Positions 47,995 through 57,031 of a stretch of DNA of 64,000 nucleotides are shown in pieces; positions within the stretch are counted from its first letter, which is position 1, and every line of letters starts with the position of its first letter. Made by a program: the position numbers and the translations under genes. The notes beneath the pieces were generated by a model, which saw only the letters and a list, made by a program, of their open reading frames with translations, had not been told where the DNA came from and did no database searches. This DNA is from Aquitalea palustris (GTDB taxonomy: Bacteria > Pseudomonadota > Gammaproteobacteria > Burkholderiales > Chromobacteriaceae): NCBI RefSeq assembly GCF_003693445.1, contig NZ_RFAR01000043.1, positions 82,587 to 146,586 on the forward strand, in the 5' to 3' direction.

Positions 47995-49128
47995 TCAGGG
48001 CAAGAGATCAGGCCGTGCGCCGGGGTGCTGCTTCACCAGCGACCACGGCAGCACACTCCACTCCGGGTATTCACAGGCACGGGCGACGCGGGCAAAGGAT
48101 GGCCCCAGATACAGGCCCTGCGGCGTGGCATACCAGCTGACAAACTGCCACACCTGCGGGTCGCGGTAATCGCAGTCGTCGTCATTGCCCGGCTTGGTAT
48201 CCGCCGGGTGCAGACGCGCCATGGTGCTGGCCAGCCATGGTGCCAGCACTTTTTCTTCATACTGGTAGTCCTTGCGCTCGCCTCCTGCCTGGCGCCCCAG
48301 TTGCGGCTTGCCCTTGCCCAGCCAGAGCAGGTCTTCCAGCTGCACGGCCTGGCCAGTGGCAACATCGATGGTTAGCGGGTTGTCGGCAAAATCAGGGTGT
48401 GCGCCGCCACAGTAATAACTGGTGAAAATGCTGACGCTCAACAGCTTGCTGCTGAGCAGATGCGGGGTGATGGTCTGTTCAAAATCCGCCCCGGCGCTAT
48501 GTGTGCCGCCCAGCTGGCAATCGAAATAGCTGGCGACTTCCTGCCACTGGCGCTCGGCCAGTAGCTGGTTCAGCCGTTGCAGGCTGGCATCGGGATAACC
48601 ATCCAGCACCCGGAACAGTCGGATCTTGCTCACCGGCTCATCCCACCATTGCAGGGTGTGGCCCTGCATGCGCTCACGCTTGCCAGGCTTGAGCGACAGT
48701 CCGGCCAGCCGGGTGTAGTCATAGCCGGAACGCTGACGGATGGGCTTGAGGGCTGCATCGGTGCTGGCTGGCCACTGCGCCGGCTCATAAGGGGCCAGCG
48801 TCACCGGCAGGCTCCTGGCGGCTTTGGGGCCATGCCACTGGCCGCGCCAGCCACCGTCTTGCGGCTGCAGGGTGAGATCATTGCGCTGTTCGTCGTACTG
48901 CAGGTTCTCACCCAGCTGCAGGCTGCCATCGGCCATGCGTTTGCCGGACAAGGCCAGGTCCTGGTGATATTTGCGGTAGAAATAGCGGCCATCGACCTCG
49001 CCGCCCTGGCCGATGTTCAACTCCATCACCACGGCGGCATTACCGATATGCCCCTGCAACAGCAGCGGGGCGGCCTGCACCGCCAGGCTCAGCATCCACA
49101 ACAGCAATCCGGCCAGTCTTGGCAACAT
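47995..49128 (-). CDS. Secreted protein of unknown function (DUF3298-like)
   Basis: A 377-residue protein with a signal peptide (MLPRLAGLLLWMLSLAVQA). The N-terminal half is beta-rich (ALSGKRMADGSLQLGENLQYDE), and the C-terminal half resembles DUF3298-type domains: SYYCGGAHPD, LTIDVATGQAVQLEDLLW and a final WSVLPWSLVKQH. Several cysteines suggest disulfides. AAGGGA five bases before the ATG at 49128 sets the start. Probably periplasmic or lipid-associated; the function is unknown. Confidence 0.78.
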   Translation of the reverse strand: MLPRLAGLLLWMLSLAVQAAPLLLQGHIGNAAVVMELNIGQGGEVDGRYFYRKYHQDLALSGKRMADGSLQLGENLQYDEQRNDLTLQPQDGGWRGQWHGPKAARSLPVTLAPYEPAQWPASTDAALKPIRQRSGYDYTRLAGLSLKPGKRERMQGHTLQWWDEPVSKIRLFRVLDGYPDASLQRLNQLLAERQWQEVASYFDCQLGGTHSAGADFEQTITPHLLSSKLLSVSIFTSYYCGGAHPDFADNPLTIDVATGQAVQLEDLLWLGKGKPQLGRQAGGERKDYQYEEKVLAPWLASTMARLHPADTKPGNDDDCDYRDPQVWQFVSWYATPQGLYLGPSFARVARACEYPEWSVLPWSLVKQHPGARPDLLP

Positions 49129-49203
49129 CTCATTCCCTTTCAGCAAAACAGCGCCGGGCCACCATGGCGCGACGCTGTTATCAAGACACGAAAGTGCCGG
49201 CTC

Positions 49204-50175
49204 TTACAGCGTACCAGCCACTTTCTTGTTACGCATCAGGCACAGCATGTCACAGGCCAGATGGGCAGCGGCAATGGCGGTGACTTCGCTCTGGTCGTAA
49301 GCCGGGGCCACTTCCACCACGTCCATGCCGACAATGTTCAGATCGCCCAGATTGCGCACGATCTTCAGTGCCTGGGCACTGGTCAGGCCACCCGGTACCG
49401 GCGTGCCGGTGCCCGGCGCGGCGGACGGGTCCAGACAGTCGATGTCGAAGGTGAGGTAGACCGGATGATCGCCGATCACTTCCTTGATGCGGGCGATGGT
49501 GGCATCCACGCCATTGTCGTGCACCCACGGTGCGTCCAGCACGTTCATGCCCATGAAGTCGTCGTTCCAGGTGCGGATACCCACTTGCACCGACTTCGCC
49601 GGATCGATCAGGCCTTCTTTCACCGCCTTGTAGAACATGGTGCCGTGATTCAGGCTGTCCGGCTCGTCGTCCTGCCAGGTATCACAGTGGGCATCGAAAT
49701 GCAGCAGGGCCAGCGGCTTGCCGTATTTTTCCGCGTGTGCAATCAGCAGCGGGTAGGTGACGAAGTGGTCGCCGCCGAAGGTCAGCATCTTGGCACCGGA
49801 GGCCAGGATATGGCGGGCATGCTCGATGATGGCTGGCTTGATGGTCAGCGGGTTGTGCGCATCGAACCAGCAGTCGCCGTAGTCGATCACTGCCAGGTCG
49901 TCGAAGGGATCAAAGCCCCAGGGGAAGGGCTTGAGCTCGGCCAGCTGCACGCTGGCGGCACGGATAGCCTGCGGCCCCATGCGCGCGCCGGAGCGGAAGG
50001 TGGTGGACAGATCCAGCGGAATGCCGGACACCACCACATCAGCGCCACTCAGGTCGCGGCTATAGTTGCGGCGCATGAAAGACAGCACGCCGGCATAGGT
50101 ATTTTCGATGGAAGAGCCATACAGGCCCTGACGGCGCACTGCGCCATCGCCCTTGATGATATCGGTCACAGACAC
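49204..50175 (-). CDS. speB: Agmatinase (ureohydrolase family)
   Basis: A 323-residue manganese ureohydrolase. GGDHFVTYPLL, HFDAHCDTW and FDIDCLDPSAAPGTGTPVPGGL hold the metal-binding aspartates and histidines. The overall sequence fits agmatinase, giving putrescine and urea; guanidinobutyrase or another ureohydrolase cannot be excluded. No speA was found nearby. Confidence 0.93.
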   Translation of the reverse strand: MSVTDIIKGDGAVRRQGLYGSSIENTYAGVLSFMRRNYSRDLSGADVVVSGIPLDLSTTFRSGARMGPQAIRAASVQLAELKPFPWGFDPFDDLAVIDYGDCWFDAHNPLTIKPAIIEHARHILASGAKMLTFGGDHFVTYPLLIAHAEKYGKPLALLHFDAHCDTWQDDEPDSLNHGTMFYKAVKEGLIDPAKSVQVGIRTWNDDFMGMNVLDAPWVHDNGVDATIARIKEVIGDHPVYLTFDIDCLDPSAAPGTGTPVPGGLTSAQALKIVRNLGDLNIVGMDVVEVAPAYDQSEVTAIAAAHLACDMLCLMRNKKVAGTL

Positions 50176-50404
50176 TCTCCAAGAGAGAGTACGCCAACGC
50201 TACCACGCCCCATTCCATGACAATGGACTGCGGCTTAGAATAAGTGGGAGACTGACGATTGCCGTCCATCTTGCACAGCCGACGGGTTAAGGCTGCCGCG
50301 CCCCTTGGCGCGGAACCGGCAGTGTGCCGCGAGCCGTGCTGCAGTTCAAGTCCGCCGCCGCGCTGGCGCGACAAAACATCCACAGATGCCACAAAGGGGC
50401 CATC

Positions 50405-51532
50405 ATGACTTCCTCGTCGCAAGACTACACGCTGGCCATGGAGCCGGTGCGCATCGGCCAGCCGGCCCCACAGCCCGCGCCGCAAGATGACGGCCTGAGC
50501 TTCAGCTTCAGCGGCAGCGGTGCGGCTTACTTCCGCATCTGGATCGTCAACCTGCTGCTGTCCATCCTCACCCTGGGCATCTATTCGGCCTGGGGCAAGG
50601 TGCGCAGCCATCGCTACCTGTACGGCCACAGCCGCTTTGCCGGTGCCGGTTTCGGCTATCACGGCAAGCCACTGGCCATCCTCAAGGGCCGGGCACTGAT
50701 TTTCCTGGTGCTACTGCTGCTGGCGGTGACACAGAAATACTCACCGGGGCTGCATGCCCTGCTCTATCTGCTGCTGTTGCCGGCCCTGCCCTGGGTGGTG
50801 GTGATGGCCATGCGTTTTCGCCTGCGCAACACCAGCTGGCGCCAGATGCGCTTCAACTTCCGCGCCAGTACCATGGATGCGGTCGGCCCCTTCATCTTGG
50901 GGCTGATCATTACCGTACTGACGCTGGGCATCGGCTATCCCTATGCCCGCCACATGCAGCAACGCTTTCTGGTCAACAACGCCTGGTTTGGCAATGCCCG
51001 CTTTGAAATGCTCAAATGCGCCGGCGACTATTACCGGGTCTATTTCCGCGCCAGTGTGCTGGGTTTGCTGATGATGCTGTTGTTCGGTTTTATCGGCGGC
51101 CTGTATTCCTCCATCATCGGCCAGCTGTTTCACCAGCGGCTCAGTGTCTTCGCACTGCTGGCACTGGGTATTCTGGCCTACCTGATGCTGTTGCTGATGT
51201 GGATGTCCATCGGCCAGGTGGTGCGCGACGGGCTGGCCAATGTGATGTGGAACCACGTCCTGCTGGAAAGCAATGGCCGGCTGCACCGCTTTGAAAGCAG
51301 CATGACGCTGCGCGGCCTGATGAACCTGCATGCCAGCAATGCCCTGCTCACCATGCTGACACTGGGACTGTATTACCCCTTTGCCAAATTGCGCGCACTG
51401 CGCTACAGATTAGAGCATCTGAAGATGTTTCCCGATGACGACCTTGATGCCATCCGTGCCCGGCCCCAGTCCTCGCGCAGCGCGCTGGGCGATGCCGCCG
51501 CCGACGGCTTTGAACTGGATCTGGGCCTATGA
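50405..51532 (+). CDS. YjgN family (DUF898) membrane protein
   Basis: A 375-residue protein with about seven hydrophobic segments and the repeated DUF898 units: FSFSGSGAAYFRIWIVNLLLSILTLGIYSAWGKVRSHRYLYGHSRF appears again in variant form near the centre (ILTLGIGYPYARHMQQRFLVNN) and the C-terminus (LTLGLYYPFAKLRALRY). AAAGGGG precedes the ATG at 50405. Function unknown. Its stop overlaps the M48 peptidase start (ATGA), so the two are coupled. A 228-bp gap upstream has a 7-bp GC hairpin only. Confidence 0.88.
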   Translation: MTSSSQDYTLAMEPVRIGQPAPQPAPQDDGLSFSFSGSGAAYFRIWIVNLLLSILTLGIYSAWGKVRSHRYLYGHSRFAGAGFGYHGKPLAILKGRALIFLVLLLLAVTQKYSPGLHALLYLLLLPALPWVVVMAMRFRLRNTSWRQMRFNFRASTMDAVGPFILGLIITVLTLGIGYPYARHMQQRFLVNNAWFGNARFEMLKCAGDYYRVYFRASVLGLLMMLLFGFIGGLYSSIIGQLFHQRLSVFALLALGILAYLMLLLMWMSIGQVVRDGLANVMWNHVLLESNGRLHRFESSMTLRGLMNLHASNALLTMLTLGLYYPFAKLRALRYRLEHLKMFPDDDLDAIRARPQSSRSALGDAAADGFELDLGL

Positions 51533-52524
51533 GTCTGCCGGGCAGTTATATGGATGGCCGCAGCCCCGCCAGCCGGCCGGTGATGCTGCAGCGTGATGCC
51601 CACCATCTGGTATTTACCGATGGCGTGCACACTCACCGCTATCTGGCACGCGAGGTGGAATTCGAAGCCGGCCTGCCCGGCCTGCCCGACAAGCTGCAAC
51701 TGCCCGATGGTGGCGTGATCGAAGTGGCCAGCGAATACCGCTGCCGCCACCTGAGCGGCGGCCTGCCGCTGGGTGTGCGCCTGCTGGAGTGGCTGCACAG
51801 CGGCTGGCAGGTGCTGGCCGTACTGGCGCTGCTCACCATCATCGCCGTCTGGTGCGGCTATCGCTACGGCCTGCCCTGGCTGGCCGATGAAGCGGCGCGG
51901 CGCACCCCCATCGCCATCGAAGAACAAATGGCTGCGCCCACCATCAGCCTGCTGGAAAAAACCAATAGCATCCGCCCTTCCCAGCTGTCACAGGCACGGC
52001 AAAATGCCTTGCAGGCGCTGCTGCTGCAGGCCGTCCCCAAGGACAGCCGCTATCACTATCAATTGCGGGTGGTGGATTCACGCGACATCGGTGCCAATGC
52101 CTTTGCCCTGCCCGCCGGCCAGGTCATCCTGACCGACCAGTTGGTCAAGGTAGCCAAAAACGATGAAGAGATCTATGCCGTACTGGCGCATGAGGTAGGT
52201 CATGTGGAGGGACGGCACGGGCTGCGCGGGCTGATCCAGTATGGCGGCCTGTCGCTGGCGGTAACACTGTTCACTGGCGATACCACACCGGTGCTGGCGG
52301 TGGCACCCATCATGCTGGCCGACATGAAATACTCGCGCGATTTCGAACGTGATGCCGACCGCTACGCCTTCCGCGCCCTGGCAGCCCGTGGCAGCTCTCC
52401 CTGCGTACTTGGCCAGTTCCTCACCCGGCTGGGCGGAGCAGATGGCGCGGCCACCTCCTTGCTGGCCAGCCACCCCGGCAGCGAGGAACGCAGCCACCCC
52501 GATGGCCAGCAATGCCCGGCCTGA
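51529..52524 (+). CDS. M48 family membrane-anchored metallopeptidase
   Basis: A 331-residue zinc protease. A 90-residue N-terminal beta-rich domain precedes one membrane segment (about residues 93-110), then the M48 domain: HEVGH at residues 221-225 and ERDAD near the centre, retaining the ExxxD third-ligand pattern. LPAGQVILTDQLV is the usual segment before the active site. It lacks BepA's TPR half. Coupled to the DUF898 gene; the two probably act together in the membrane. Confidence 0.9.
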   Translation: MSLPGSYMDGRSPASRPVMLQRDAHHLVFTDGVHTHRYLAREVEFEAGLPGLPDKLQLPDGGVIEVASEYRCRHLSGGLPLGVRLLEWLHSGWQVLAVLALLTIIAVWCGYRYGLPWLADEAARRTPIAIEEQMAAPTISLLEKTNSIRPSQLSQARQNALQALLLQAVPKDSRYHYQLRVVDSRDIGANAFALPAGQVILTDQLVKVAKNDEEIYAVLAHEVGHVEGRHGLRGLIQYGGLSLAVTLFTGDTTPVLAVAPIMLADMKYSRDFERDADRYAFRALAARGSSPCVLGQFLTRLGGADGAATSLLASHPGSEERSHPDGQQCPA

Positions 52525-52552
52525 CAGGCCGCTTACACCATGTGGCAGGCAG

Positions 52553-53350
52553 CTAGTCCTGCTGGCCCGCGCCCTGCTCCTGATGCTGCGACCACCAGCG
52601 CCAGCGCAGGCGCATGTCGTACCACACCGGCCGCAGACCAAGTGCGAACAGCAGCAGCGCCAGCGGCAGGGTAAAGGCATAACCCAGGTGCTTGAAACCC
52701 AGCGCTCCCACCACACCGCCCAGGAAAAAAGCTGACAGAATCATGCCGTACACCCACAAGCGGCTGCGATTGGACTTGATGTCCTTGATCTTGGGGCTGT
52801 GCAGGTGGTTGTAATAACTCATCTTGGCCAGCTCGATGCCGATATCGGTGGCAATGCCGGTCATGTGGGTGGAGCGCAGCAGGCCGCCGGACAGCTTAGT
52901 GACGATGGTGTTGTGCATGCCCATGATGAAGCACAGCAACATCACGGTGGGCGGGGTAAACAAGCCCTTGTGACTGGCCAGCCCGGCGCCTAACAGGCCA
53001 AACAGCAACAGCAGGCCGGCTTCTTCCATCATCGACACCCCGTAGCCGCCACGCAGGCGCTGGCGCCTGGCCCACAAGATCAGCCAGGTGGAGTGCATGG
53101 CCCCGCCAATGAAGCACAGCAGCATGATCAGCATGGACAGCGACAGGCGAATTTCCCCCAGCGCCAGATCATCGGCCATGCCGGAAACAATGCCGGAAAC
53201 ATGCGAGGTATAGCGATGTACCGCCAGAAAACCACCGGCATTGAGCGCACCGGCGATAAAAGCCATGGAGCCGCCTAGCTGGCGCAGCACGCGGTCATTG
53301 AAAGCGCCGCGATCCAGCAGGCGGGTGATATTGCTTGAACGTCGGGACAT
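52553..53350 (-). CDS. YoaK family (DUF1275) membrane protein
   Basis: A 265-residue protein with about six hydrophobic segments: GGSMAFIAGALNAGGFLAVHRYTSHVSGIVSG is the family hallmark, followed by MLLCFIMGMHNTIVTKLSGGLLRSTHMTGIATDIG. The ATG at 53350 was chosen because the in-frame ATG at 53404 would translate the terminator hairpin of the preceding gene. Function unknown; the family includes predicted transporters. Confidence 0.87.
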   Translation of the reverse strand: MSRRSSNITRLLDRGAFNDRVLRQLGGSMAFIAGALNAGGFLAVHRYTSHVSGIVSGMADDLALGEIRLSLSMLIMLLCFIGGAMHSTWLILWARRQRLRGGYGVSMMEEAGLLLLFGLLGAGLASHKGLFTPPTVMLLCFIMGMHNTIVTKLSGGLLRSTHMTGIATDIGIELAKMSYYNHLHSPKIKDIKSNRSRLWVYGMILSAFFLGGVVGALGFKHLGYAFTLPLALLLFALGLRPVWYDMRLRWRWWSQHQEQGAGQQD

Positions 53351-53357
53351 AGCAGAC

Positions 53358-53400
53358 CATGAAAAAACGGCAAGGCGGGACATCCCCGCATTGCCGTTCA
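53358..53400 (-). terminator. Intrinsic terminator after the SPOR-domain gene
   Basis: On the minus strand ACGGCAATGCGGGG and CCCGCCTTGCCGT arms around ATGT, followed by TTTTTTC, ending just before the DUF1275 start. It closes the operon that runs from the hldE-type gene to the SPOR gene. Confidence 0.88.
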
Positions 53401-53464
53401 TCATCCATCTTCAGGTGGGCCACTGACAAGCGCAGGGCCGGTTTCATTTGCTGCAACGCAATAA

Positions 53465-54334
53465 TCAACGACAGGATTGCAGCGGGATCCCCGGCGTCAG
53501 CCGTTTTTGCAGCGCCTGCAGACGTTCGGCCTGTGCTGGCTCCAGCGCCTTGAAGCCAAGCACCGTGGCCGCGCCCTTCTGCCCCTTCTGTTCGGTCATG
53601 GCCTTGTCGAAACCGGCGGCTTTCAATTTGGCCAGCATGGCCTTGGCCGCGCCCTCCTGCCCGAACAGACCGAGCGACACACTGCCCTTGAACGGGTCGT
53701 TATGCACGATGTAGTTGTCAAAGCCCTTATCCTTCAGCTCGGCAGACAGGGTCTGGGTTTCGGCCTGGGTAGCCAGTGGCGGGTGATAAACCCAGAACTT
53801 GCCGGTGCCCTTGACCTCGCCTTTGGCGGTTTCCGTCATTTGCTCGGCCTTCAGCTTGAGGCTGGGCAGCCCCCCCTTGACCCGCGCCAGCAACTTGGCA
53901 TCCAGCGTGCCCCAGTCATAGCAGGCCAGCGCCTTGGCCGGCTCTGGCTTGGCGGCTTCTGCTTTCGGCTTGTCGGCTGGCTTGTCCGCCGGTTTTGTTT
54001 CTACCGCCTTTTTCACCACGGCCTTGGCTTCCGGTTTGGAGGCTTCCACTTTCGCCTTGGCTGCTTCCGGTTTGCTGCTGGCCGGCTGCGAAGCCGCCTT
54101 GCCCAAATCGCCGGGCTGCAGGGTCTCGGTTTGCGGCATGGAGGCCACCAGCTTGAGCGGGGCGCTGGCATCGGCGGCCGGCGCAGAAGCGGGCTGCCAG
54201 TCGGGCGGCAGCAACTTGACCTGCTCCGGGCTGATTTCCTGGGCGTGCACGTCTGCCGGTGGCCGTTGCTTGAACGAGCCATAGCCGGCTACCGCCAGAT
54301 TGAGCACCACAATCAGTACCAGAAACCACTTCAT
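53465..54334 (-). CDS. SPOR domain protein
   Basis: A 289-residue protein with an N-terminal membrane anchor (MKWFLVLIVVLNLAVAGYGSF), a long Lys/Ala/Pro-rich linker (KPEAKAVVKKAVETKPADKP) and a C-terminal SPOR domain (FWVYHPPLATQAETQTLSAELKDKGFDNYIV, VSLGLFGQEGAAKAMLAKLKAAGFD). This is the FtsN/DamX-like design that binds denuded septal glycan. ATG at 54334 overlaps the coaX stop by four bases; a GTG at 54343 is an alternative. Confidence 0.88.
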   Translation of the reverse strand: MKWFLVLIVVLNLAVAGYGSFKQRPPADVHAQEISPEQVKLLPPDWQPASAPAADASAPLKLVASMPQTETLQPGDLGKAASQPASSKPEAAKAKVEASKPEAKAVVKKAVETKPADKPADKPKAEAAKPEPAKALACYDWGTLDAKLLARVKGGLPSLKLKAEQMTETAKGEVKGTGKFWVYHPPLATQAETQTLSAELKDKGFDNYIVHNDPFKGSVSLGLFGQEGAAKAMLAKLKAAGFDKAMTEQKGQKGAATVLGFKALEPAQAERLQALQKRLTPGIPLQSCR

Positions 54335-55047
54335 GATTCGCACGCCACTCTCAAGAGTCCCATCAGCACCAGATTATCCACGATACGCGGCGGCACGGCG
54401 AGTTGCGCGGCAATGACCGCGGCATCGCCGCCAGTCAGCAAGACTTGCGGCAGGCCACGACCGGTATGTGCGGCCAGCTGCCGGCTCATGCGCTCGATGG
54501 CCCCGCACTGCGCCGCCAGCACACCGCTGGCCAGCGCATCGGCCGTACCCTGCGGAAAGGCTTGCACCTGTCCTGCCATGCGGTCGAGCTGGGCCGTGCC
54601 CTGCGCCAGACTGCGCAGCATCAGCTGTTGTCCGGGCAGTATCATGCCGCCCAGATAATCGCCCTCGGCGGTCAGCGCTTCCACGGTCAGCGCCGTACCG
54701 GCACAGGCCACCACCACATCGTCCGGGCACAGACTGCGCGCCGCCAGTACCGCCAGCCAGCGGTCGGCCCCTTGCTCCGCCGGATTGCGGTAGTGATTGC
54801 GCACATCGGCAAAAGCGGCGGCGGCACGCACCCACAGCACAGCACAGGGTGCAGCTTGCACGATGGCCTCGGCCACTTCGGGGCGGGCCACGCTGGCAGC
54901 ATGGACGGTGCGAATCGGCCAGCCAGCCCATTGCGCGGCCAAGCCGGCAATGGCGTCATGCGCGACGGCACCTTGCGCCAGCCAGCTGCTGCCATCATGC
55001 ACGCCCCATTTCAGCCTGCTGTTACCGGCATCCAGCAGCAGTTTCAT
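54331..55047 (-). CDS. coaX: Type III pantothenate kinase
   Basis: A 238-residue kinase for the first step of CoA synthesis. DAGNSRLKWG at the N-terminus, GADRWLAVLAAR and GTALTVEALTAEGDYLGGMILPG are the three CoaX motifs. Overlaps birA by four bases upstream and the SPOR gene by four bases downstream. In Neisseria the same two enzymes are encoded as one BirA-CoaX polypeptide. Confidence 0.95.
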   Translation of the reverse strand: MKLLLDAGNSRLKWGVHDGSSWLAQGAVAHDAIAGLAAQWAGWPIRTVHAASVARPEVAEAIVQAAPCAVLWVRAAAAFADVRNHYRNPAEQGADRWLAVLAARSLCPDDVVVACAGTALTVEALTAEGDYLGGMILPGQQLMLRSLAQGTAQLDRMAGQVQAFPQGTADALASGVLAAQCGAIERMSRQLAAHTGRGLPQVLLTGGDAAVIAAQLAVPPRIVDNLVLMGLLRVACES

Positions 55048-56012
55048 GTGCGGCTCCGCAGGCTGACTTCACCGGCATGGAAAATGCGCAAGCTGCCGTC
55101 TGCGGTTTCCACTTGCAAGGCACCATTTTCTGCCACCCCACGGGCAATGCCATCCACCGGCTCGCCATGGGAAAAACTCAGCCGTACCGGAGCGTTTTCA
55201 TGGCTGGAGCAACGCATCCAGTCATCACGGAACGCAGCAAACCCTTCGCGATTGAAGGTATCCAGCACCGTGGCCAGTTCGCTGAGCAGCGCAGCCAGTA
55301 ACTGGTTGCGCCCCAGACGGATGCCGGCCTCGGCCAGCGAAGCCACCGGCTGGTCTACTTCACCGGGGCTATCCAGATTCAAACCGATACCGATCACCAC
55401 CGCCGCCGGCCCCAGTGCATCACCGGATAGCTCGATCAGGATGCCGGCCAGCTTGCGGCCATTAAGCAGCACATCATTCGGCCATTTGAGCTGTACCGGC
55501 ACCGCCTGCTGATGCAGAGCGCGCGCCAGCGCCAGCCCCACAGCCAGTGACAGGCCGGCCAGCTCGGCCAGGCCGCGATCAAAACGCCACAGCAGGGAAA
55601 AGGTCAGGCCAGCGCCCAGCCGGGTCTGCCAGCGGCGGCCCAGGCGACCGCGCCCGGCCGTCTGCATCTCGGCCGCCAGCACCAGGCCGTGCAGGCCACC
55701 ACTGGCGGCACGCGCCATCAGCTGGCTATTGGTGGAGTCGGTCCGTTCGGCCACCGCCAGGGTGAATGTTTCCGCCGCCGGGGTGGTCAACGCCTCGCGC
55801 ACACGCGCCACATCCAGCCATTCGAACGCCTCGGCCAGCTTGTAGCCCTGGCCGCGCACGCTGAACACAGTCAGGCCGAACTCCTCTTCGATGGCATGCA
55901 CCGCCTGCCAGATCAGCGTGCGCGAACAGCCCAGCTCGCGCGCGATATCGGCACCGGAATGGAAGCGGCCATCGCTGAGCTGACGCAGTACGGCAAAAGC
56001 ATGTTCGCTCAC
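55044..56012 (-). CDS. birA: Bifunctional biotin protein ligase and repressor
   Basis: A 322-residue protein with an N-terminal helix-turn-helix ([23 protein letters not shown]), a central biotinylation domain ([37 protein letters not shown]) and a C-terminal SH3-like domain. It activates biotin to biotinyl-AMP and attaches it to acceptor proteins; the HTH suggests repression of bio genes, none of which is in this window. Four-base overlaps with the genes on both sides. Confidence 0.95.
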   Translation of the reverse strand: MSEHAFAVLRQLSDGRFHSGADIARELGCSRTLIWQAVHAIEEEFGLTVFSVRGQGYKLAEAFEWLDVARVREALTTPAAETFTLAVAERTDSTNSQLMARAASGGLHGLVLAAEMQTAGRGRLGRRWQTRLGAGLTFSLLWRFDRGLAELAGLSLAVGLALARALHQQAVPVQLKWPNDVLLNGRKLAGILIELSGDALGPAAVVIGIGLNLDSPGEVDQPVASLAEAGIRLGRNQLLAALLSELATVLDTFNREGFAAFRDDWMRCSSHENAPVRLSFSHGEPVDGIARGVAENGALQVETADGSLRIFHAGEVSLRSRT

Positions 56013-56509
56013 TGCTGATCCTCGGCGGCGCGGATCTTGTTAATGGTTTGCGTGGTCGAGGTAGCAAACAGGAAGGGGATGGAATGCACTTCGCCACCAC
56101 GGGCCAGGGTTTCGGCACTGCCGACGATCTTGTCTACCGTCCAGTCACCGCCCTTGACCAGCACATCCGGCTGCACCAGTTCAATCAGATCCGCCGGGGT
56201 GTCACTGTCAAACCAGGTCACCAGGCTGACGCTTTCCAGCGCGGCCAGCACGGCGGCACGGTTCAGCTCGCTATTGATCGGGCGATCATCGCCCTTGCCC
56301 TGGCGCTTGACCGAGGCGTCAGTATTCAGTCCCAGCACCAGGCTGGCACCCAAGGCGCGTGCTTGCGCCAGGTAGGTGACATGACCGCGATGCAGGATGT
56401 CGAAACAGCCATTGGTGAACACGATGGGTCGCGGCAAAGCCGCCAGCCGCGCCGCCAGAGCCTCGGGCGCGCAGATCTTGTCTTCGAATGCGGGAGTGGG
56501 GTAGGACAT
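56009..56509 (-). CDS. hldC: ADP-heptose synthase, adenylyltransferase domain (RfaE II)
   Basis: A 166-residue nucleotidyltransferase for the last activating step of ADP-heptose, used in the LPS inner core. [25 protein letters not shown] contains the HxGH site, followed by [18 protein letters not shown] and [14 protein letters not shown]. coli HldE fuses this to a kinase domain; here it stands alone. Start-stop overlap with birA. First gene of the hldC-birA-coaX-SPOR transcript. Confidence 0.93.
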   Translation of the reverse strand: MSYPTPAFEDKICAPEALAARLAALPRPIVFTNGCFDILHRGHVTYLAQARALGASLVLGLNTDASVKRQGKGDDRPINSELNRAAVLAALESVSLVTWFDSDTPADLIELVQPDVLVKGGDWTVDKIVGSAETLARGGEVHSIPFLFATSTTQTINKIRAAEDQQ

Positions 56510-56612
56510 GGCAGAGCCTGTTAGGAGCGTGACTGGCCGACATTATACGGTAGTCACGCCCCCAGGCTGCACACCGGCCAAGAAACAAATGCAATCGGAA
56601 ATGGCGGCCTGC

Positions 56613-57023
56613 TTACTTCCAGCAATCGGCCGTAGAATAGGTGCCGCTGGAGCCCTTGTTACCCAGCGAGTCCAGCGTCAGCGTGCCGCATTGGGAGTCC
56701 GGTGACTGGGCATTGGCCGGCACTGCATTTACCTGGAAACCGGCCGGAGCCGTACCGCTGGCCACGGTGATGTTGTACAGGATGGAGCTACCGGTTGCGC
56801 CCAGCGGGCTGACCTGAGTGACACCGATATTGTACTGGTTGTTCATGGTGTAGTAGCGCTCCTGCTCCTGTGCCACCTGCAGCATGACTGTTTCGGCCTC
56901 ATCACGGTGCCCCCGCATCACGTAATTGCGATAGGAGGGCAAGGCAATCGCCGCCAGGATGCCGACGATGGCCACCGTAATCATCAGTTCGATCAAGGTA
57001 AAACCTGTTTCTTTTCTAAGCAT
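56613..57023 (-). CDS. pilE: Type IV pilin-like protein PilE
   Basis: A 136-residue type IVa pilin or minor pilin. Leader MLRKETG is cut before F in [25 protein letters not shown]; the Glu at +5 is kept. The globular part has two cysteines near the C-terminus (SQCGTLTL and TADCWK) for the D-loop disulfide. Last gene of the minor pilin operon; it starts eight bases after the pilY1 stop, with a GTG at 57035 as an alternative start overlapping it. In this position PilE is usually a minor subunit. Confidence 0.92.
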   Translation of the reverse strand: MLRKETGFTLIELMITVAIVGILAAIALPSYRNYVMRGHRDEAETVMLQVAQEQERYYTMNNQYNIGVTQVSPLGATGSSILYNITVASGTAPAGFQVNAVPANAQSPDSQCGTLTLDSLGNKGSSGTYSTADCWK

Positions 57024-57031
57024 GATCTGTA

